NCBI RefSeq assembly: GCF_036588685.1 | Contig: NC_086378.1 | Location: forward strand, 36,247,578-36,311,577 | Length of the DNA: 64,000 bases | Reading direction: 5' to 3' | Source of the DNA: Mytilus trossulus | Lineage: Eukaryota; Mollusca; Bivalvia; Mytilida; Mytilidae | The notes under the pieces: model-generated | What the model was told of the DNA's origin: nothing | The model's input: the letters and a program-made list of their open reading frames with translations, nothing else | Databases searched by the model: none | Shown here: piece after piece, positions 1 through 12,984 of the stretch | How positions within the stretch are numbered: the stretch's first letter is position 1 | How the letters are laid out: every line of letters starts with the position of its first letter | Made by a program: the position numbers and the translations under genes

Positions 1-170
1 CATTTTTATTAAGGGGTCAGCTGATGCACGCCTAAGTGTACGGGAGTTTCTCGCTGCATTGAAGACCCATAAAGGTATTCTTCGGCTGCTGTCTGTTCTT
101 ATTTCGAGTTGTTGTTTCTTTGACAGATTCCAAATTTCCATTCACATATTTGTAAAGTTGTGAGATTGGA
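1..170 (-). repeat. rep-B dispersed repeat, clipped by the window edge
   Basis: The stretch matches 50780-50920 on the same strand and 58590-58700 and 62205-62335 on the opposite strand. All share the CTGA..GACG/GGCG block, the GGGAGTTTCTCGCT motif and a tail with TCTTTGA..ATTCCA.ATTTCCATTC. It is noncoding. Confidence 0.7.
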
Positions 171-1254
171 TTTGAAGAGGACTAAAATATTGCGATACAA
201 AATCAGCAATAATAGTTTGCAGTATGATAGAAATTAGTATATACCAATTATTGATACGTTGTCCTTTGGTAGTTTATAAGTCCAGCATGTAAACAGTGAA
301 CTTGGTTTCCTTTATATTTAATGTCATATTGAAGACGAAATTAAGACGAACGCGCGTCTGACATAAATACAAAATTTAATCCTGGTATCTATGATGAGTT
401 AATTGTCAATCATTCATAAATTACTTTTTTATATTCTTGTCATATCTAGATCTTTTTTTCAAACGTTCCATTATTAATGGCATCGTCGATAATCTCTTTT
501 AAATCACATAATTCTCATAGTAAATTAATAATCATCAAAGGGTTGTTAAAATGTTTGCTAATGTCTAAAATCTGTGTTGGGGGTCTCGAACTACTATATA
601 CAAGCGTGACCTTTCTTTCGTGCATTGACAGGCGATATGGCTGATCCCGATCATATAGACAGGAAATAATACATGATTATATTTAAATACTTCCATCTTA
701 CTTATTTATCACAATTGTGTCAAGGTCAAATGTTTTGCTTTATTTATTACAAATTTGTTTTTGTCTGTTTTGTTATTTTTTTATAATTGCAATACATTTT
801 CGGTAATCTTCTGATTTAAAGAATCTTGTATTTACTTGGAAAAATCTGGTAGAATTGTTGTAACAATGTAATGGAAAATACGTAAGCCAACTAAAACTAT
901 TTCTTTGACTGAAATAGAGCACATATATAAATGTGTATTAACGGAATTCCAAGTAAATTCATTTTCAACAACCCAGTGAGCAATTAAACTTTTTTGTCAA
1001 ACATTTAAACAGTTTTTACCGTAATCAAATTCATTTTCCCCTGATTATGCATCCATATTAACCTGATTTGTAGAGTCTGAACTGCTTTCATTCATTTCAA
1101 TTTTCATCACACGCTCACAAGATTTGGACATTAACAAAAATAATACAGATATGATTTTTTAAAGAAAATGTAAATGTATTATAAATGCTAGAATCACAAC
1201 AAAGTTATCCAGTGCTTAAATCATTTCATAGATATACGTGTACTTAACACGACT
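171..1254. other. AT-rich stretch with no recognised feature
   Basis: No ORF, exon-like stretch or repeat recognised. It lies upstream of the first visible IRF exon and is probably intronic, because that exon begins in phase 1 and so needs an upstream exon. I found no convincing exon here. Confidence 0.4.
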
Positions 1255-1420
1255 GACAATCGATACCGCTGTTGGTTGACTGCTAGTTCCAGATGGTACA
1301 TCATCGGATCGATCTCGCCGTTTGGTTAAACTCTAGTCCCTGATGGTTCAGCACTGTATCGATATCACCGTTGGTTGACTGCTGGTCCCTGGTTGTATAA
1401 TTAGATTGATATATCGTGAT
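1255..1420. repeat. degenerate tandem repeat, about 55-bp unit, roughly three copies
   Basis: The motif series GATAC/ATCGATC..CCG..TTGGTTGACTGCTAGT..C..ATGGT recurs near 1258, 1310 and 1362. The copies are diverged but in register. It is noncoding. Confidence 0.55.
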
Positions 1421-1674
1421 TCGGTACTGACAATGATTCATGATATACCTATTATTTATTCTCCGTCGGGGAATTTAGAAAATATTAAGAAACTAGTCTT
1501 CCGACTCCCGTAGACAAAGTCGACCCTGATGTTCATTTGGCTATTCTTTTATGTGCGTTTTTTCGTCTTGTCTCTTTCATGAATTGCGTATTTATGTATA
1601 CAAGAACTTTCAAAGTTCAAGATTTCAGCGTTACAAATGTAATTTAATCCAGACAAGCTATTCGTACGCAACAA

Positions 1675-2035
1675 AGTTATGATAGTTATCAAAAGTACCA
1701 GGATTACAATTTTATACGCCAGACGCGCGTTTCGTCTACATAAGACTCATCAGTTACGCTCAGATCAAAAAAGTTAAAAAGCCAAATTAATACAAAGTTG
1801 AAGAGCATTGAAGATCCAAAATTCCAAAAAGTTGTGCCAGATACGGCTTAGGTAATCTACTCCTGGGGTAAGAAAATCCTTAGTTTTTCGAAAAATTCAA
1901 GGTTTTGTGAACAGAAAATTTATAAAAATGACCATATAATTGATATTCATGTCAACACCGAAGTGCTTACTACTGGGCTGTTGATACCCTCGGGGACGAA
2001 ACGTCCACCAGCAGTGGCATCGACCAGTTTTTTGC
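1675..2035 (-). mobile_element. HHR unit (retrozyme-like repeat), one full monomer
   Basis: This is a near full-length copy of the dispersed ~355-bp unit. It runs from GTTATCAAAAGTACCAGGAT through the ribozyme block (1715-1761) and TGCCAGATACGGC to the conserved tail with a GGGGACGAAACGTCCACC hairpin and GTGGCATCGACC. It aligns along its length with 63050-63405 and, inverted, with 61345-61665. It has no ORF. By analogy with known retrozymes it would be a non-autonomous retroelement; this is inferred from structure only. Confidence 0.7.
1715..1761 (-). ncRNA. hammerhead ribozyme, type I, core intact
   Basis: On the minus strand the order is: helix I 5' strand, CTGATGA, GTC-TTATGTA-GAC (helix II), GAAA, CGCGCG (minimal 3-bp helix III), GTC as cleavage triplet, then TGGCGT as helix I 3' strand. 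All conserved core bases are present. One helix I pair is lost (a C-to-A change just upstream of the core), so activity may be reduced. The identification rests on the known hammerhead core consensus and paired stems. Confidence 0.75.
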
Positions 2036-2331
2036 TTCATTTTCAGAAAGTAACAAAATATTTTGTAGAGGATAAAACAATATTTTAAATAATTAGACTT
2101 TGGAAAGTATATAAAGCATCATGGGTAAATGGTGTTGTGACTTTACACATAGTATATAATGGAAATAGGCAACGTATTTTAAAAGTATATAGTGGAAAGA
2201 GGCAACGTATTCATATGTATATGGTTTTGATTTGTATTGACTGTGTATCGATCACTTGTATTTATTGAATAAGAAATGAGGGTTTATTCAATTAGATGAT
2301 TTTGTTTTAAAACTTATTACTTGTTTTTCAG

Positions 2332-5300
2332 GTGAAATTGATATAGATGAAAATATAATACCATCAGGCAATCTTCCATCAGATTTAAGAGATCTTCGAA
2401 TGCAACCAATATCAAATGGACTTGTCAAGCCCGCTGATGGTATGTTATAATTTTTTTATAAAAGTTATTAGACAATTTATCATTTGACCAAACTATTTAT
2501 ATAATACGGTGCAACAACTCAATTCAATAGAAATAAAGCATACTATGTCAAACCCTATAAACAAGTATTTGTATGCCCCAATTAGAGGTATTATATCTTG
2601 CGGTCTGTGCGTCCGTTCGTCCATCCGTTTGTTCGTCCGTCTGTCCCGCTGTAGGTTAAAGTTTTTGGTCAAGGTAGTGTTTGATGAAGTTGAAGTCTAA
2701 TCTACTTAAGACTTAGTAAACATGTTCCCTATGATATGATTTTCTAATTGGTATACCTAATTAAAATGTATGAACCTAATTGAGCAGTTCACTGAATATA
2801 GAAAATTATTAAATGATAGTGCGAGTGGCGCATTCGTGTACTATGGTATCACTCTGGGGTTTTTTTCAAATCTATATAATAAAAAGCGTTCGAAACAAAA
2901 TTGTTAAGCATATTAACGCGTCTAAGAAACAATTATTGCATAATAAAATATCCATATATTGGGCTATTGTCTTGCTTTTGGTCGGGCTATTTTCTCTTTG
3001 ACACATACCCCATTTCCGTTCATTTGAAACGTTGTCGAATACTATAAAGAATACTATTGAAATTGAACACTCTCTATGCCTTGGCATGTCAGATGTACAC
3101 GTTGCGATTATACCGCAATTTTCTCGAAGTTTTTGGTGGTTTGGTTTTATTTATTTTTGTTTGTCAAGAAACATGTACAATGATTTGTATCTGTTAAGTT
3201 ATACTTAAACTATGAAAAGCAACGAATTATCGAGATCTCTGTAAGCCTTTATAATCTGTTTTATGGTCAGAAATTTGACACAATGTTGTAGCAACTAGAT
3301 ATATACACGCGTGAATCTGTTATATCTGTTATATCAAGTTAGGTCAAGATCGGATCACTTTTTTAAATTACGATACAGATAATGTAGTTTCAATTTACTT
3401 GCGGTATTTTCTATGTGTAACTGAACTCCTTAGCTACAATATCGTCAATTATAGTACAGATTTTGTGAAACCTAACCTGCATGAAATGACCTCTTAATAT
3501 CAAATCATTCAAAACATCAGACTCTAATACAAATATGATATTATATCGACTTGAATTCATACCGCAAACTTACATATTGATAGTTAACATTAAATCAAAT
3601 TTCAAGCAAAGCAAGATATCAAATACTGGTATTATAGTGACAAACTAAGAAAACAAACAAAAATAAAAATGATTTTGTTGATTATATTACTACTCCACCT
3701 GTGAATGTTTGAACAAATATTCTTCTGTTCAAACGATATCTGTTTCTTTTTTAAGGAATTGATGCCATCAACACCGCCCAAGGAAATAATTCATTACAGG
3801 ACAGAGAAGTCGGTAAGAAATATGAAAGACTTTCAAAGACATCTTGAATGAAATAATACAAAATTGTTTTTATAAAAAGACGGGAATTTGATGAAAATTC
3901 TATACTTTTAAAATGGCATTGTTCTCTATCAATCAACATATTTGCGAAATAAGTTTGCCTCCCAATAAGCAAATATTATACTCTTCTAAAATGTGCACAA
4001 AGATTTCTTGAAGCTCTGTATTAAACAAAGACGTAAATAAATATAAAAAATTGAAAGCAACACGTTTTATAATTTCTTACGTCCGAAGCTCTTTTCTGGA
4101 TCTACCTTCATCAGGAACGCTGAAAACCAGACATTTGAAATCCGGAGATGTATAAGTACCAAAATCTTTGTCTATATGTCGAAAATACCAAAGGTAAATA
4201 GCCAAACATAAGATGCATATATTAACTGAACAAATCGTCTTCGTCAATGTTCCTTTTTACCTTCACACTTTCCGTTTGTTGTACCGTAATAATAAATAAA
4301 ACTATGTACGAAATGATCTTAAAATGCTTTCGCATTAAATGCCCGTACCAAGTCAGGAATATGACTGATGTTACCCATTTGTTTAATGTCTTTGAGCTTT
4401 TGATTTTACTATTTTATTATGAACTTTCCGTTTTGAATTTTCTTCGCAGTTTGGTATTTTTGTTATTTTATTTTTTACAGAGTCAATCATTATGCCGATA
4501 TATTGTCTATATCTATACATTAAAATTCAAATTGGTTTTTTTTATTTTGTTCTGTTAAGCTTTATGCCGTAACAATCTTCAATAAATTAAAGTTAGCAAT
4601 TCAGGTTGTATTAATTGCATACTTGTTTTCTTCAGATCCCACAATGGTGTTCAAACTTGGGTACAGACATGTTGATCTTGGCAGTCATACTGTTCATAAC
4701 TCTAGAGGATGTCGACTTTATTATGGACCTTCCGATATGGAACTAAATGTTCACCTACAAAATGAGGTAGTCTTTATAGTCATGTGTTATTTTTCTCGAT
4801 AATTTAATTATGTTTATACGAGTATACTTTTACCAATCTTTATCCCTATGTCCGTCATTCTTTCTATCCACAAAGATTTTATTTTTGTTATGCGTGCTAG
4901 TCTTTACCGAATTTTTGTACAGTAGTAGACGTGATGGTTGACAGATCCAGTTTGCGTACGTTTCATTTGAATGATATGATTTTATGAGAAAATGCAACCA
5001 TTATATATTATTAAAGAAAAAATATTTCAAATTGGCCTATAGTTGTTAATGTCTGTGTCATTTTGGTCTCTTGTGGACAGTTGTCTCATTGGCAATCATA
5101 CCACATCTTCTTTATTTTATACTTTAAGATATGTCCTGGCATCTTTGTATGACATAAGGCTGATTATAACAGTGTCCTTGTAAAAGAAAAAGAAATGAAA
5201 ATTAGTATTCAGATACTGTTTTGTAATTGATGTCAAATTAATAACCCACTGGTTTCTGTTAACAAATTAACATAAATAGGAGTAGAAAACCAACTTTTTT

Positions 5301-8300
5301 TAGATGTAATTTCCGTGATCAGACTTTTCTAAAAATAATAATTAAAGATACGCTGTTTAGATTTAAGTACGATTGTTGGCAAAGTGTGGGTGGTTAGTAT
5401 TTTTGCGTGAGAAAGTTGTTTTTATAACGTAAAGCACTGCTGTCAGTTTATCACAAATTTCTGTATAAACTCTTATGAATTAAAATTAACCTTCAAGTGT
5501 TTAATTTCCGTTACGGCGTTTGAAAATTATGTAAAGTATGTTTTCCTTAACCTTTTGACAATAAAAGCCAATTGTCAAGTCCTCTTTAATTTGAAAAAAA
5601 AGTAAATGCCCAGAGAAAAGTGATTTCTTTTTAAAAAAAAAAACTTCCTTTTTGATGATCTTTAAGTGGTAAACAGATGTTTTCTTGTAACTCCCAGTGT
5701 ATCAATCTGTTGTTGTAAGGCCTATATGAACACAGGTTCAATGGAGTTTCTTACTTCAATGAAATTATGTCCTTGAATGTATTGCCAAAATCTTTGTAGT
5801 CCCGCTGACCTTTCAACTTTCTACTTTATTTGTCCTTAAATTTTTTTATTCGATCGTCACTGATGTATCTTTTAAAGACATACCGCGCGTCTCGCGTACA
5901 AAATTATAAGCCTTCAAGTTTGGTATCTTTGATGAGTTTTTTACTATTTATACTCCACTGGTATTACAGCAACAACCGTGTTGCAATTTGAACATCGTTA
6001 AATCATTCCAAGGAAAGATATGGAATCATCATAAACGTTTCTAAATGGATAAATTTTGATCTGATGATCAATGTATGATTATGAATCCCCTTAAACAGTC
6101 GGTGTATCTTAGAGGGAGTTAAGAATGGCTAAATTAATAAACATGTGTCTTTCTTTGTTGTGATGTTACACATGCGTTTCCGATAGGGGTGAAGGTTGGT
6201 AACTATTAAACGTTTAACCCGTTGCATTTGTGTGTATCTGTCCTAAGTCAAGAATCCTGTGTTCAGTATTTGTCGTTTTATGATGTGGTTCATAATTGTT
6301 TCTCGTTTCTCGTTTTTAAAGATTATGTCGTTATTTAGTGGATTAACACTACTTTTTTTTTTTGGAAGGCCCTTTATAGCTTGCTGTTCGGTGTGAACCA
6401 AGATTTTGTGTTGAAGATCGTACGTTGACCTTTAACGGTTTACTTTTACTAATTGTGACTACTATGGAGAGTTGTCTCATTGACAATCATACCACATTTT
6501 CTTATATCTATACTAGAACACACCCGTGGTATCGCGGGTCGGTGACCGAATTAAAGCATAAAACTGTGCGCAAGCCTTATTTTAGTATTAGTATTGTCAT
6601 CTGATAAAGTCATACCGATTATACAATACACAGTTTTCTCTGCTTTTAAATCTTTCTGTTTGAACCCGTCGAACTGGAACTTATCAATTATTGGTAATAT
6701 AATTATTGGAAAAACGAAAGGTCCTGGAATGGAGTATTTTTTAATCAACAGCATTGTCCTATAATAGTTCTAAATAAAGTTGAATTCTTTGATTCGCTGT
6801 TTTACGTCATGCCGGCTAACAAATTGAAAACTGTACCTATACGCCTTATTTTTAGTCCAGATTTTTAGTATTCGTATTTTTATCTTAAATGGTCTTACTG
6901 ATTAAAATTTGACAATTTAGTAGTAACAACCCTGTGATTATGACCCGTGTATATAGCATATTAATCCTGAATACACCGTTTAGTGGTGCGCATGTAAGAT
7001 GCGGAACGTACAGATAAGGTAATCGGTAACAGGTGAATATACTATTGGTATCGGTATCGGATTCGATCCGGAACTTCTTAATTATTGGCATTATTAATTA
7101 CGTGGAAACCAAAGGGCCTGGAGTGGCGTAATTTTTAATCTACACCTTTGTACTATATTAGTTATATATAAAGTCGAATTCTTTGATTCGTCGTTTTAAC
7201 GTGATGTCGGCTGACAAATTGGACCTCGTAATTTTAGTATTATAGAAATTCACATTTGTTGAATTATAACGCATATGAATGCCTTTTTATTCTTTTCCAT
7301 CCAATATCCAAGCGCTACCAAAAACAGTCGTCTCATAATAAACAATTTATCGAATGGTAAACGTTCTGAAAATAAAAGTTATTGTGTATTTATATAGACT
7401 TGATACCCAACAGTTAATAATATAAAGCCAATGTATGAATAGATGAGAGAATGTAATGTTCATTTGAACAATGATACATGATACGCCAGAGGAGTGATTT
7501 GTCAAAATGCGATTCGTCAGTGGCGCTCGAACAAATACAACTGCCAGAACCGTTGAAATACATATTTTAAGAACAAACAAAATTAAAACGCCATATATCT
7601 GTATAGTAAACGACTTTTATTCCTTTATTTTTAAAAGCCATATACAAATATACGTATATAGTAACAGCAGTTATATGGCTATAGATTACATAAAATATTA
7701 AAACACGGCAAATTCAACAAAATTACTGTTTGTCTCAAAGATATTTAGATTTAATTTAAAATTCAATAATCTATCAGAAATTTAAACAGGTAAATAGATT
7801 TTTGGATTATATATTTACTTTCTTGCTTCACATGTTAGGCAAATCCTGAAGAATCATGTTTCCCTGAATATCTAAAATAGTCATGTTTTTATCTCGCAAT
7901 CTGGCTATGTTGTCAAGTGCTAGCTTCAATTTTCATTCACTGAAATGTATGGTTGTATATCTCTATATTTGTGCAGAAATAACAACAAACATTATTTTAA
8001 AGTTTTACGAAAATTTGTATTTTATTCTTTGGATTTCAGGGAAAAAAGACCAAAAAAAACAACAACAAAATTTTAACTTTGCATTATAATTGATAATTAT
8101 CCAGAAGATTTGTGTATGACAGAATATAAAATTTCATTCCTGGTATCTATGATGAATTTATCTTCTATAAATTTATCCATTTTGTATTAAAAAAAAACAC
8201 CAAAAAAACACTATTTGTTCTTTATTTTCCAAAAAGTTTAAATATAAATCGATATATAATGAAGTAAAAATTAAAAGCTATCTTTTTTTCAATCTATCTA

Positions 8301-9945
8301 TCCATTCGTTTGATGTGTTTAAGCTTTTGATTATGAACTTTCCTCGGCGGTCGTTAATTCTGTTATTTTACCTTTTATCAATAATATAGTAAATAATATA
8401 ATTTTTTCACAGATATATGGTCCAAATGATGTTGACCAAGTACATTTTCCGTTGTGTTTTTTGGAAAACAAAAAGCAAGAAGAAATGACACTAACACTAC
8501 TGAACTACCTCGATCGTGGGATAATCATTCGGGTTCAGCATGGCCAGATCATTGCTACTCGAAAATGCAGGTAAAAACTAAAGGAAGAATTTTATTTCAA
8601 CTCTTTCTTAATAATGATTAGAAACTTTTTTTTATATTATGCCGTATGTTGATCACCATACGTGAATTTCAAACCGAAATCCAACAATAAAGATTCGAAA
8701 TAAAATATGGATGAAGAGAACTAGAGATGATTCTGTAGAAGAACTTGCTTTCAATTTTAACACCGCATATTTCATGATAGAATATTCGCATAATCAAGCC
8801 AGTATATAGGCTAACAGTTAATGATTTCAACAGCCTAGAGAAGAGATAGCAATCTAGTGTTATAGCTATATATATATATATGTATAATTATGGCTGTTTT
8901 TATATTATAATTAGTTTCTGTGCATGTTACAATTTAAAGTTGTGTTTCTGTTGTGCCGTAGTTCTCCTCTGTTATGTTAGTTTCGTGAAAGAATATTAAA
9001 TTCTTTTATTCTTTATATTATATGTTTTAGGTGCACCATATTTGTTCAACTACACAATTCCACAGAGCCAGTTAAATTGAACAGGGATGAACCAACTATA
9101 ATATTTGACTACTTTAATTGGTTTGAGCCCAGTTTACATCGATATATAAATAATAAGGGACCACGTCCTTCGGCAGAGGTTATGATCAGCTTTGGTCAAA
9201 AGTGGTGTGGAGGGGAAACTGAATTCAGAAATAATCTAATATGGTCAAAAATCTACCTGGAACAGGCTTATCAGCAACTGTGTAAGGTATGAAATGCAAC
9301 AGTTCTTTTGTTACGTGTTTGTTGAAAGGGACTTAACTCAACTTATAATACATCCTTACAATTCCATGCATTTTATTTTATTTGGTTTATATACAAAATT
9401 GTCTAGCGTTTAACCTTAGGTGGGTGATAGGGAAACTTGATCACCTGATTTAAGCTCAAGTTTACTTTGTCATTTTAAAATTTGAAGACACTGATTCTCA
9501 AAATAGAAAAGGGAAACTTCTTTTAATATGGGCTTGTTGTTATTGTTGTACACATATTTATTTATTTACAACTATTGAATGTACGAGTTGTAGTATGGCT
9601 TTTATTTGTTTGACTGAATCACTGACATGCCAAAACAAAACGGTCGAAGAGTTAGTCAGTCGAAATCATTCATTGTCCTCATAACTCTTTTGAGAATTGT
9701 TATCAATATCTACCTTATAAGCAATAACAGTCGTATACAATACTAAATTCATTTTTAAAGACAACTAAATTATGAAAATGATTTGTTATACTTATCTAAT
9801 AGAAGGAACTTTTTTTTCTTCTATTTTACAGGTAACCTGCACCAGTCCATTGTCTCCAAATATTGAAATATCAAGATCAGATAACATTGATCAATTTTTG
9901 CGGCACAGACAAGAAGCCGAGAAACAATTAAATGGTTATACATAA
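2332..9945 (+). CDS. interferon regulatory factor, 3' part (IRF-association domain), six exons
   Basis: The exons are 2332-2439, 3756-3812, 4636-4766, 8413-8570, 9031-9286 and 9832-9945 (TAA). Each has AG/GT borders and phases match across every junction. They encode about 276 residues. The first two exons give a polar linker. From exon 3 the sequence follows the IRF-association domain: a GCRLYYGP turn, then LDRGIIIRV..GQIIATRKCRC, then IIFDYFNWF and SFGQKW, ending with a helix (IYLEQAYQQLC). The DUF-like tail after LCK is short. IRFs are transcription factors of innate immune signalling; this C-terminal domain mediates dimerisation and partner binding after phosphorylation. The N-terminal tryptophan-cluster DNA-binding domain is not in the window, so the true start lies beyond position 1. 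The introns are filled with repeats. Assignment to a vertebrate IRF subgroup is not possible from this part. Confidence 0.82.
2440..3755 (+). repeat. IRF intron with a CGTCCGTC-type dispersed repeat and a rep-B tail
   Basis: At 2590-2860 lies a repeat with a run of TCCGTTCGTCC-like motifs followed by a GTTAAAGTTTTTGGTCAAGGTAG block, a type common in mussel DNA. At 2985-3060 is a partial rep-B tail (TTTGACACAT..CCCATTTCCGTTCATTT). The rest shows nothing. Confidence 0.5.
3813..4635 (+). repeat. IRF intron with a rep-F copy (about 4345-4480)
   Basis: GTCAGGAATATGAC..GTTTAATG..TTTGAGCTTTTGATTTT..TTTTGAATTTTC matches 40885-41015 and, in part, 8300-8400 and 49335-49400. The copy ends next to the splice acceptor region but does not supply it. 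Confidence 0.5.
4767..8412 (+). repeat. large IRF intron made mostly of repeats
   Basis: The contents are: inverted rep-C fragments at 5050-5110 and 6155-6515; a decayed HHR unit at 5820-5945 (CTGATGT core, GCGCGTCTCGCGTA end); two diverged copies of another repeat at 6520-6810 and 6835-7220, sharing a CCTGGA.TGG..TTTTTAATC and TTGAATTCTTTGATTCG block; and a rep-F fragment at 8300-8400. No ORF here is credible. Confidence 0.55.
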
Positions 9946-10172
9946 AGTTTTTGCATCACAAAACAGAAGAAAAAAATGTTTTTTTATTAATACACAACAG
10001 ATAAAATGTCATCATGTTTGTACAGTAGATTAATAATTGTACATATTCTAATTTCATACTTGATTATGTGAATTTATATTAGATAAAGAAATACAGTAGC
10101 ATTCTATACCAGGTACCTTTGCATATAAAAGTTGCAAATTTTAAGAAATAAAGATAGTTGAAATGTAATAAA
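9946..10172 (+). terminator. IRF 3' UTR with two AATAAA signals
   Basis: Two canonical polyadenylation hexamers follow the stop codon, at 10147-10152 and 10167-10172. Cleavage would be expected shortly after. Inferred from the hexamers only. Confidence 0.5.
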
Positions 10173-11484
10173 GACAGTTGGAACATTAAGGATGACCATT
10201 TAGGGTTTTAGCTGATGCTTCATGTTCTATTTCTTCAAATGCTTATATGTTTTAAGTTTTGAACTTTCCTTTATTTATGTGTTGTGTTTTATTTACCTAA
10301 GAATCGTGATGTGGCTTGGAAGATTAAGTCTATATCACATATATTTCATTTGCCAATATAGTTATTACCCACAAATCTTTTTAACGGCATGTTCTTATAA
10401 TATGTTATTGTTATGTTCTTAAAACTTTGAGAAGCTCAAAAATGGTATTTATTTTTCAATATTCCACCTGGCAGAGATAAAGAAACTTCATTAAATTACC
10501 ATAGCACACAGTATTTTCAGATGCTCCTTATAAATTATAACTGCAATTTGGTTGGATAATGAATTGATAAAGTTGATATTCAGAAACGTGTCATCTGTAT
10601 TACCTATGCAGTATAAAAAAAACAACATATCTTTGACCAGTTATTTTTATATATATTTGGAATGAATGAGTCTTGACAGAACATTATTTGTATGTCGAAT
10701 TTTATTTAACATCATATTTTATTTGCTTGTATGTTTATTTTTGTTGTGATTGAATATTAAATTATGTGATTTAAGTTATTTACTTTTTTTTATTCTTTCG
10801 TTTTAATAAATAATATTTTGTGTATGATTATATGTATATTGGTTGAAGATTGGTATATAAATTTGATGCACATGTCAATTTATATAATATTCATAGATTT
10901 TTATTCTTTCAATATAAGAGCTTTATAAAATTACATTTGTTTAAATTTTGTTTGGGTAATGTTGAAGGATAAATTCATAATGCATTTAATCAAAAGGGCA
11001 GAAAAAAATACGATAAAAAAAAATGAAAAAGAAATACTAGAGTCATAATCTGTACAGGAACGAAGTTTGTCAGTGTTTACGATTGTATTTTAATGCAAGT
11101 CTTTGCAAAAAACATACGTGTCCAGATCCTTTGTTTTTGTTAAATGTGCAAGTCATGTTTAAATTAATTTTAACTTTGTGCTGATCCCGTTCGAAGTTTG
11201 CTAATTATACTTCCGCTGCTACTAACGAGTTTGCTTCCGATTTGTTTCAATGCTGTCAATGTTTTACTTTTTTCTTGACAGTCATGTCAATATGTCTTAC
11301 TTTGTAATCAAACTTATACATAAATGCTAAAACCGATCTGAATTTCAGAAATTTCAGATTGTTTTATATGTTTTGTTAAATATCAGATATGAAAACAATA
11401 AAAGTATTGGAGAATTTAGTGTGTACTTGATTGGGTTTAACAAAAGGTTTATATTGTTAAGATACATGAATTTATCATATGAAA
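10173..11484. other. AT-rich intergenic DNA
   Basis: No credible gene. The only ORF (10222-10422) is hydrophobic low-information sequence without family resemblance. A weak rep-F resemblance occurs at 10205-10270. Confidence 0.4.
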
Positions 11485-11830
11485 ATGAGAAGATGTGATT
11501 TAATTGCCAATGAGACAACTATTCATCAAAGAGCAAATGAATTATAAGCTATCAACTATTGGTAACCAGACGGCCTTCATCAATGAACAAAACCAATATC
11601 GCATAGTAACTATAAAAGATTCTGATATGACAAATGTAAATCAATTCAATTGAGAAAACTAATGGCATTATTTTTGTTTAAATCTATTAACAAAAATATA
11701 ATATGATATACATTAACAAACGACAACCACTGAATTTGATGCTCTTGAATTTAGAAAAGCACATTAAAAATACCGGGGTTGAATGATTAACAAACGCTTA
11801 ATCCTACCCATAAATCATTGGACAGAGGTC
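11485..11830 (+). repeat. rep-C dispersed repeat, diverged
   Basis: It starts with AGATGTGATTTAATTGCCAA followed by TGAGACAACTATT. The later blocks GACGGCCTTCATCAATGA, AACGACAACCACTGAATT and a CGGGGTTGAA remnant are in the same order as in the copy at 45576-45884. Noncoding, SINE-like in behaviour. Confidence 0.6.
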
Positions 11831-12958
11831 TAAGACCATGTAAAAATTCAAATAACACATGGTAACTTTGGTAACTTCATTAATGTTGATATCTATCATT
11901 TATCTTCCAATTGATATTTTTCTATCAATCTTTTCGTGTATGCAAATTGCCCACAGTGTTGTATAATTTGTAAATTTGTACTGTTTATTCATGATGTATA
12001 ATGTTTATTCTGTTATATGCAACAATATTTGTTTACGGCTTCTGTTCTCATTGGTTCAATCTAATCATATTCAAAACCCCCTATTCTAGACTTCCTTAGT
12101 CTGCAAAAAGTATCTCAAAAGTTTCCATGCTTGCAATGAAATCACTCTTTTCTGTTTAAATCTTATTACTAGGGTAACGTACATTTTTTTTAGTTATTAC
12201 TGAAAAAAAGAACGGTCTAATACCGTGTATTATGACTATTTAAAGGTTTGAACAATTGGTTATATGCTTTTGTGTTTTTACAATAATATAACTAGTTAAA
12301 ATTATATTCGTCCAGGAAATGAATTGATTTTTCATAAGCAGTACATTACATAATTGAACTCATCAAGATTGTGCAGATAAACATTTCCGTAAGAAAGTTT
12401 AAGGTCAATTCATTATAACCGTTTTCACATTTATATACCACTGTTAGTGTTCTAAGAAATCTGAAAGTAGTTCAGTGTACACAGTAAAACTGCTGTGTCA
12501 TGCAAGAGGAAATAGCAGATACGATCAACATTGGTTTTCTACATTATTATTATATAATATTGCGAGTACTTTATAGATCAGAATCTTGTGGTTTTTTGTA
12601 TTTGTTAAGGATGGTTGTTTGTTTTGGGGTATTGTTATGCTACATTTGTGTGTGCCAATCTTAAACAGAGGAAAACACAACAACTACAAGAGTAAAGCCC
12701 TTTCCAACTGAATGTCTTCATATGTTGTGTTATAAACACATCTTATCACCACTGTCATACTAGCTCTATATATTAGAATAGGTTTAAGAGTTCACTTACA
12801 TGTTTAACCCCGCCACATTATTTAGTTCTTTAATTCAGTGATTGCCGTTGGTTACTGTCTGGAATATTGGTTTATTGATTACAACATATATACGGACATG
12901 TCGATTTGCAAGACCCATCGGTCCTGTTTCTCTAACAATCTTTTATTATATACTTGAC
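11831..12958. other. no recognised feature
   Basis: AT-rich sequence with no ORF above background and no repeat I could match inside the window. Confidence 0.35.
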
Positions 12959-12984
12959 TTAAAAGAGGGACTAAATAGTTATCA

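Noticed and set aside
1985..2020. CTGTTGAT..GGGGACGAAACGTCC as a second hammerhead in the same unit
   Set aside because: GAAAC and GTC occur, but no CTGATGA core in the right position, no proper helix II and no helix I pairing; a simple GGACG/CGTCC hairpin explains it.
9077..9292. 71-codon ORF starting MNRDEPTIIFD as an independent small gene
   Set aside because: It is the in-frame middle of IRF exon 5; the exon has splice sites on both sides and the frame continues upstream of this Met.
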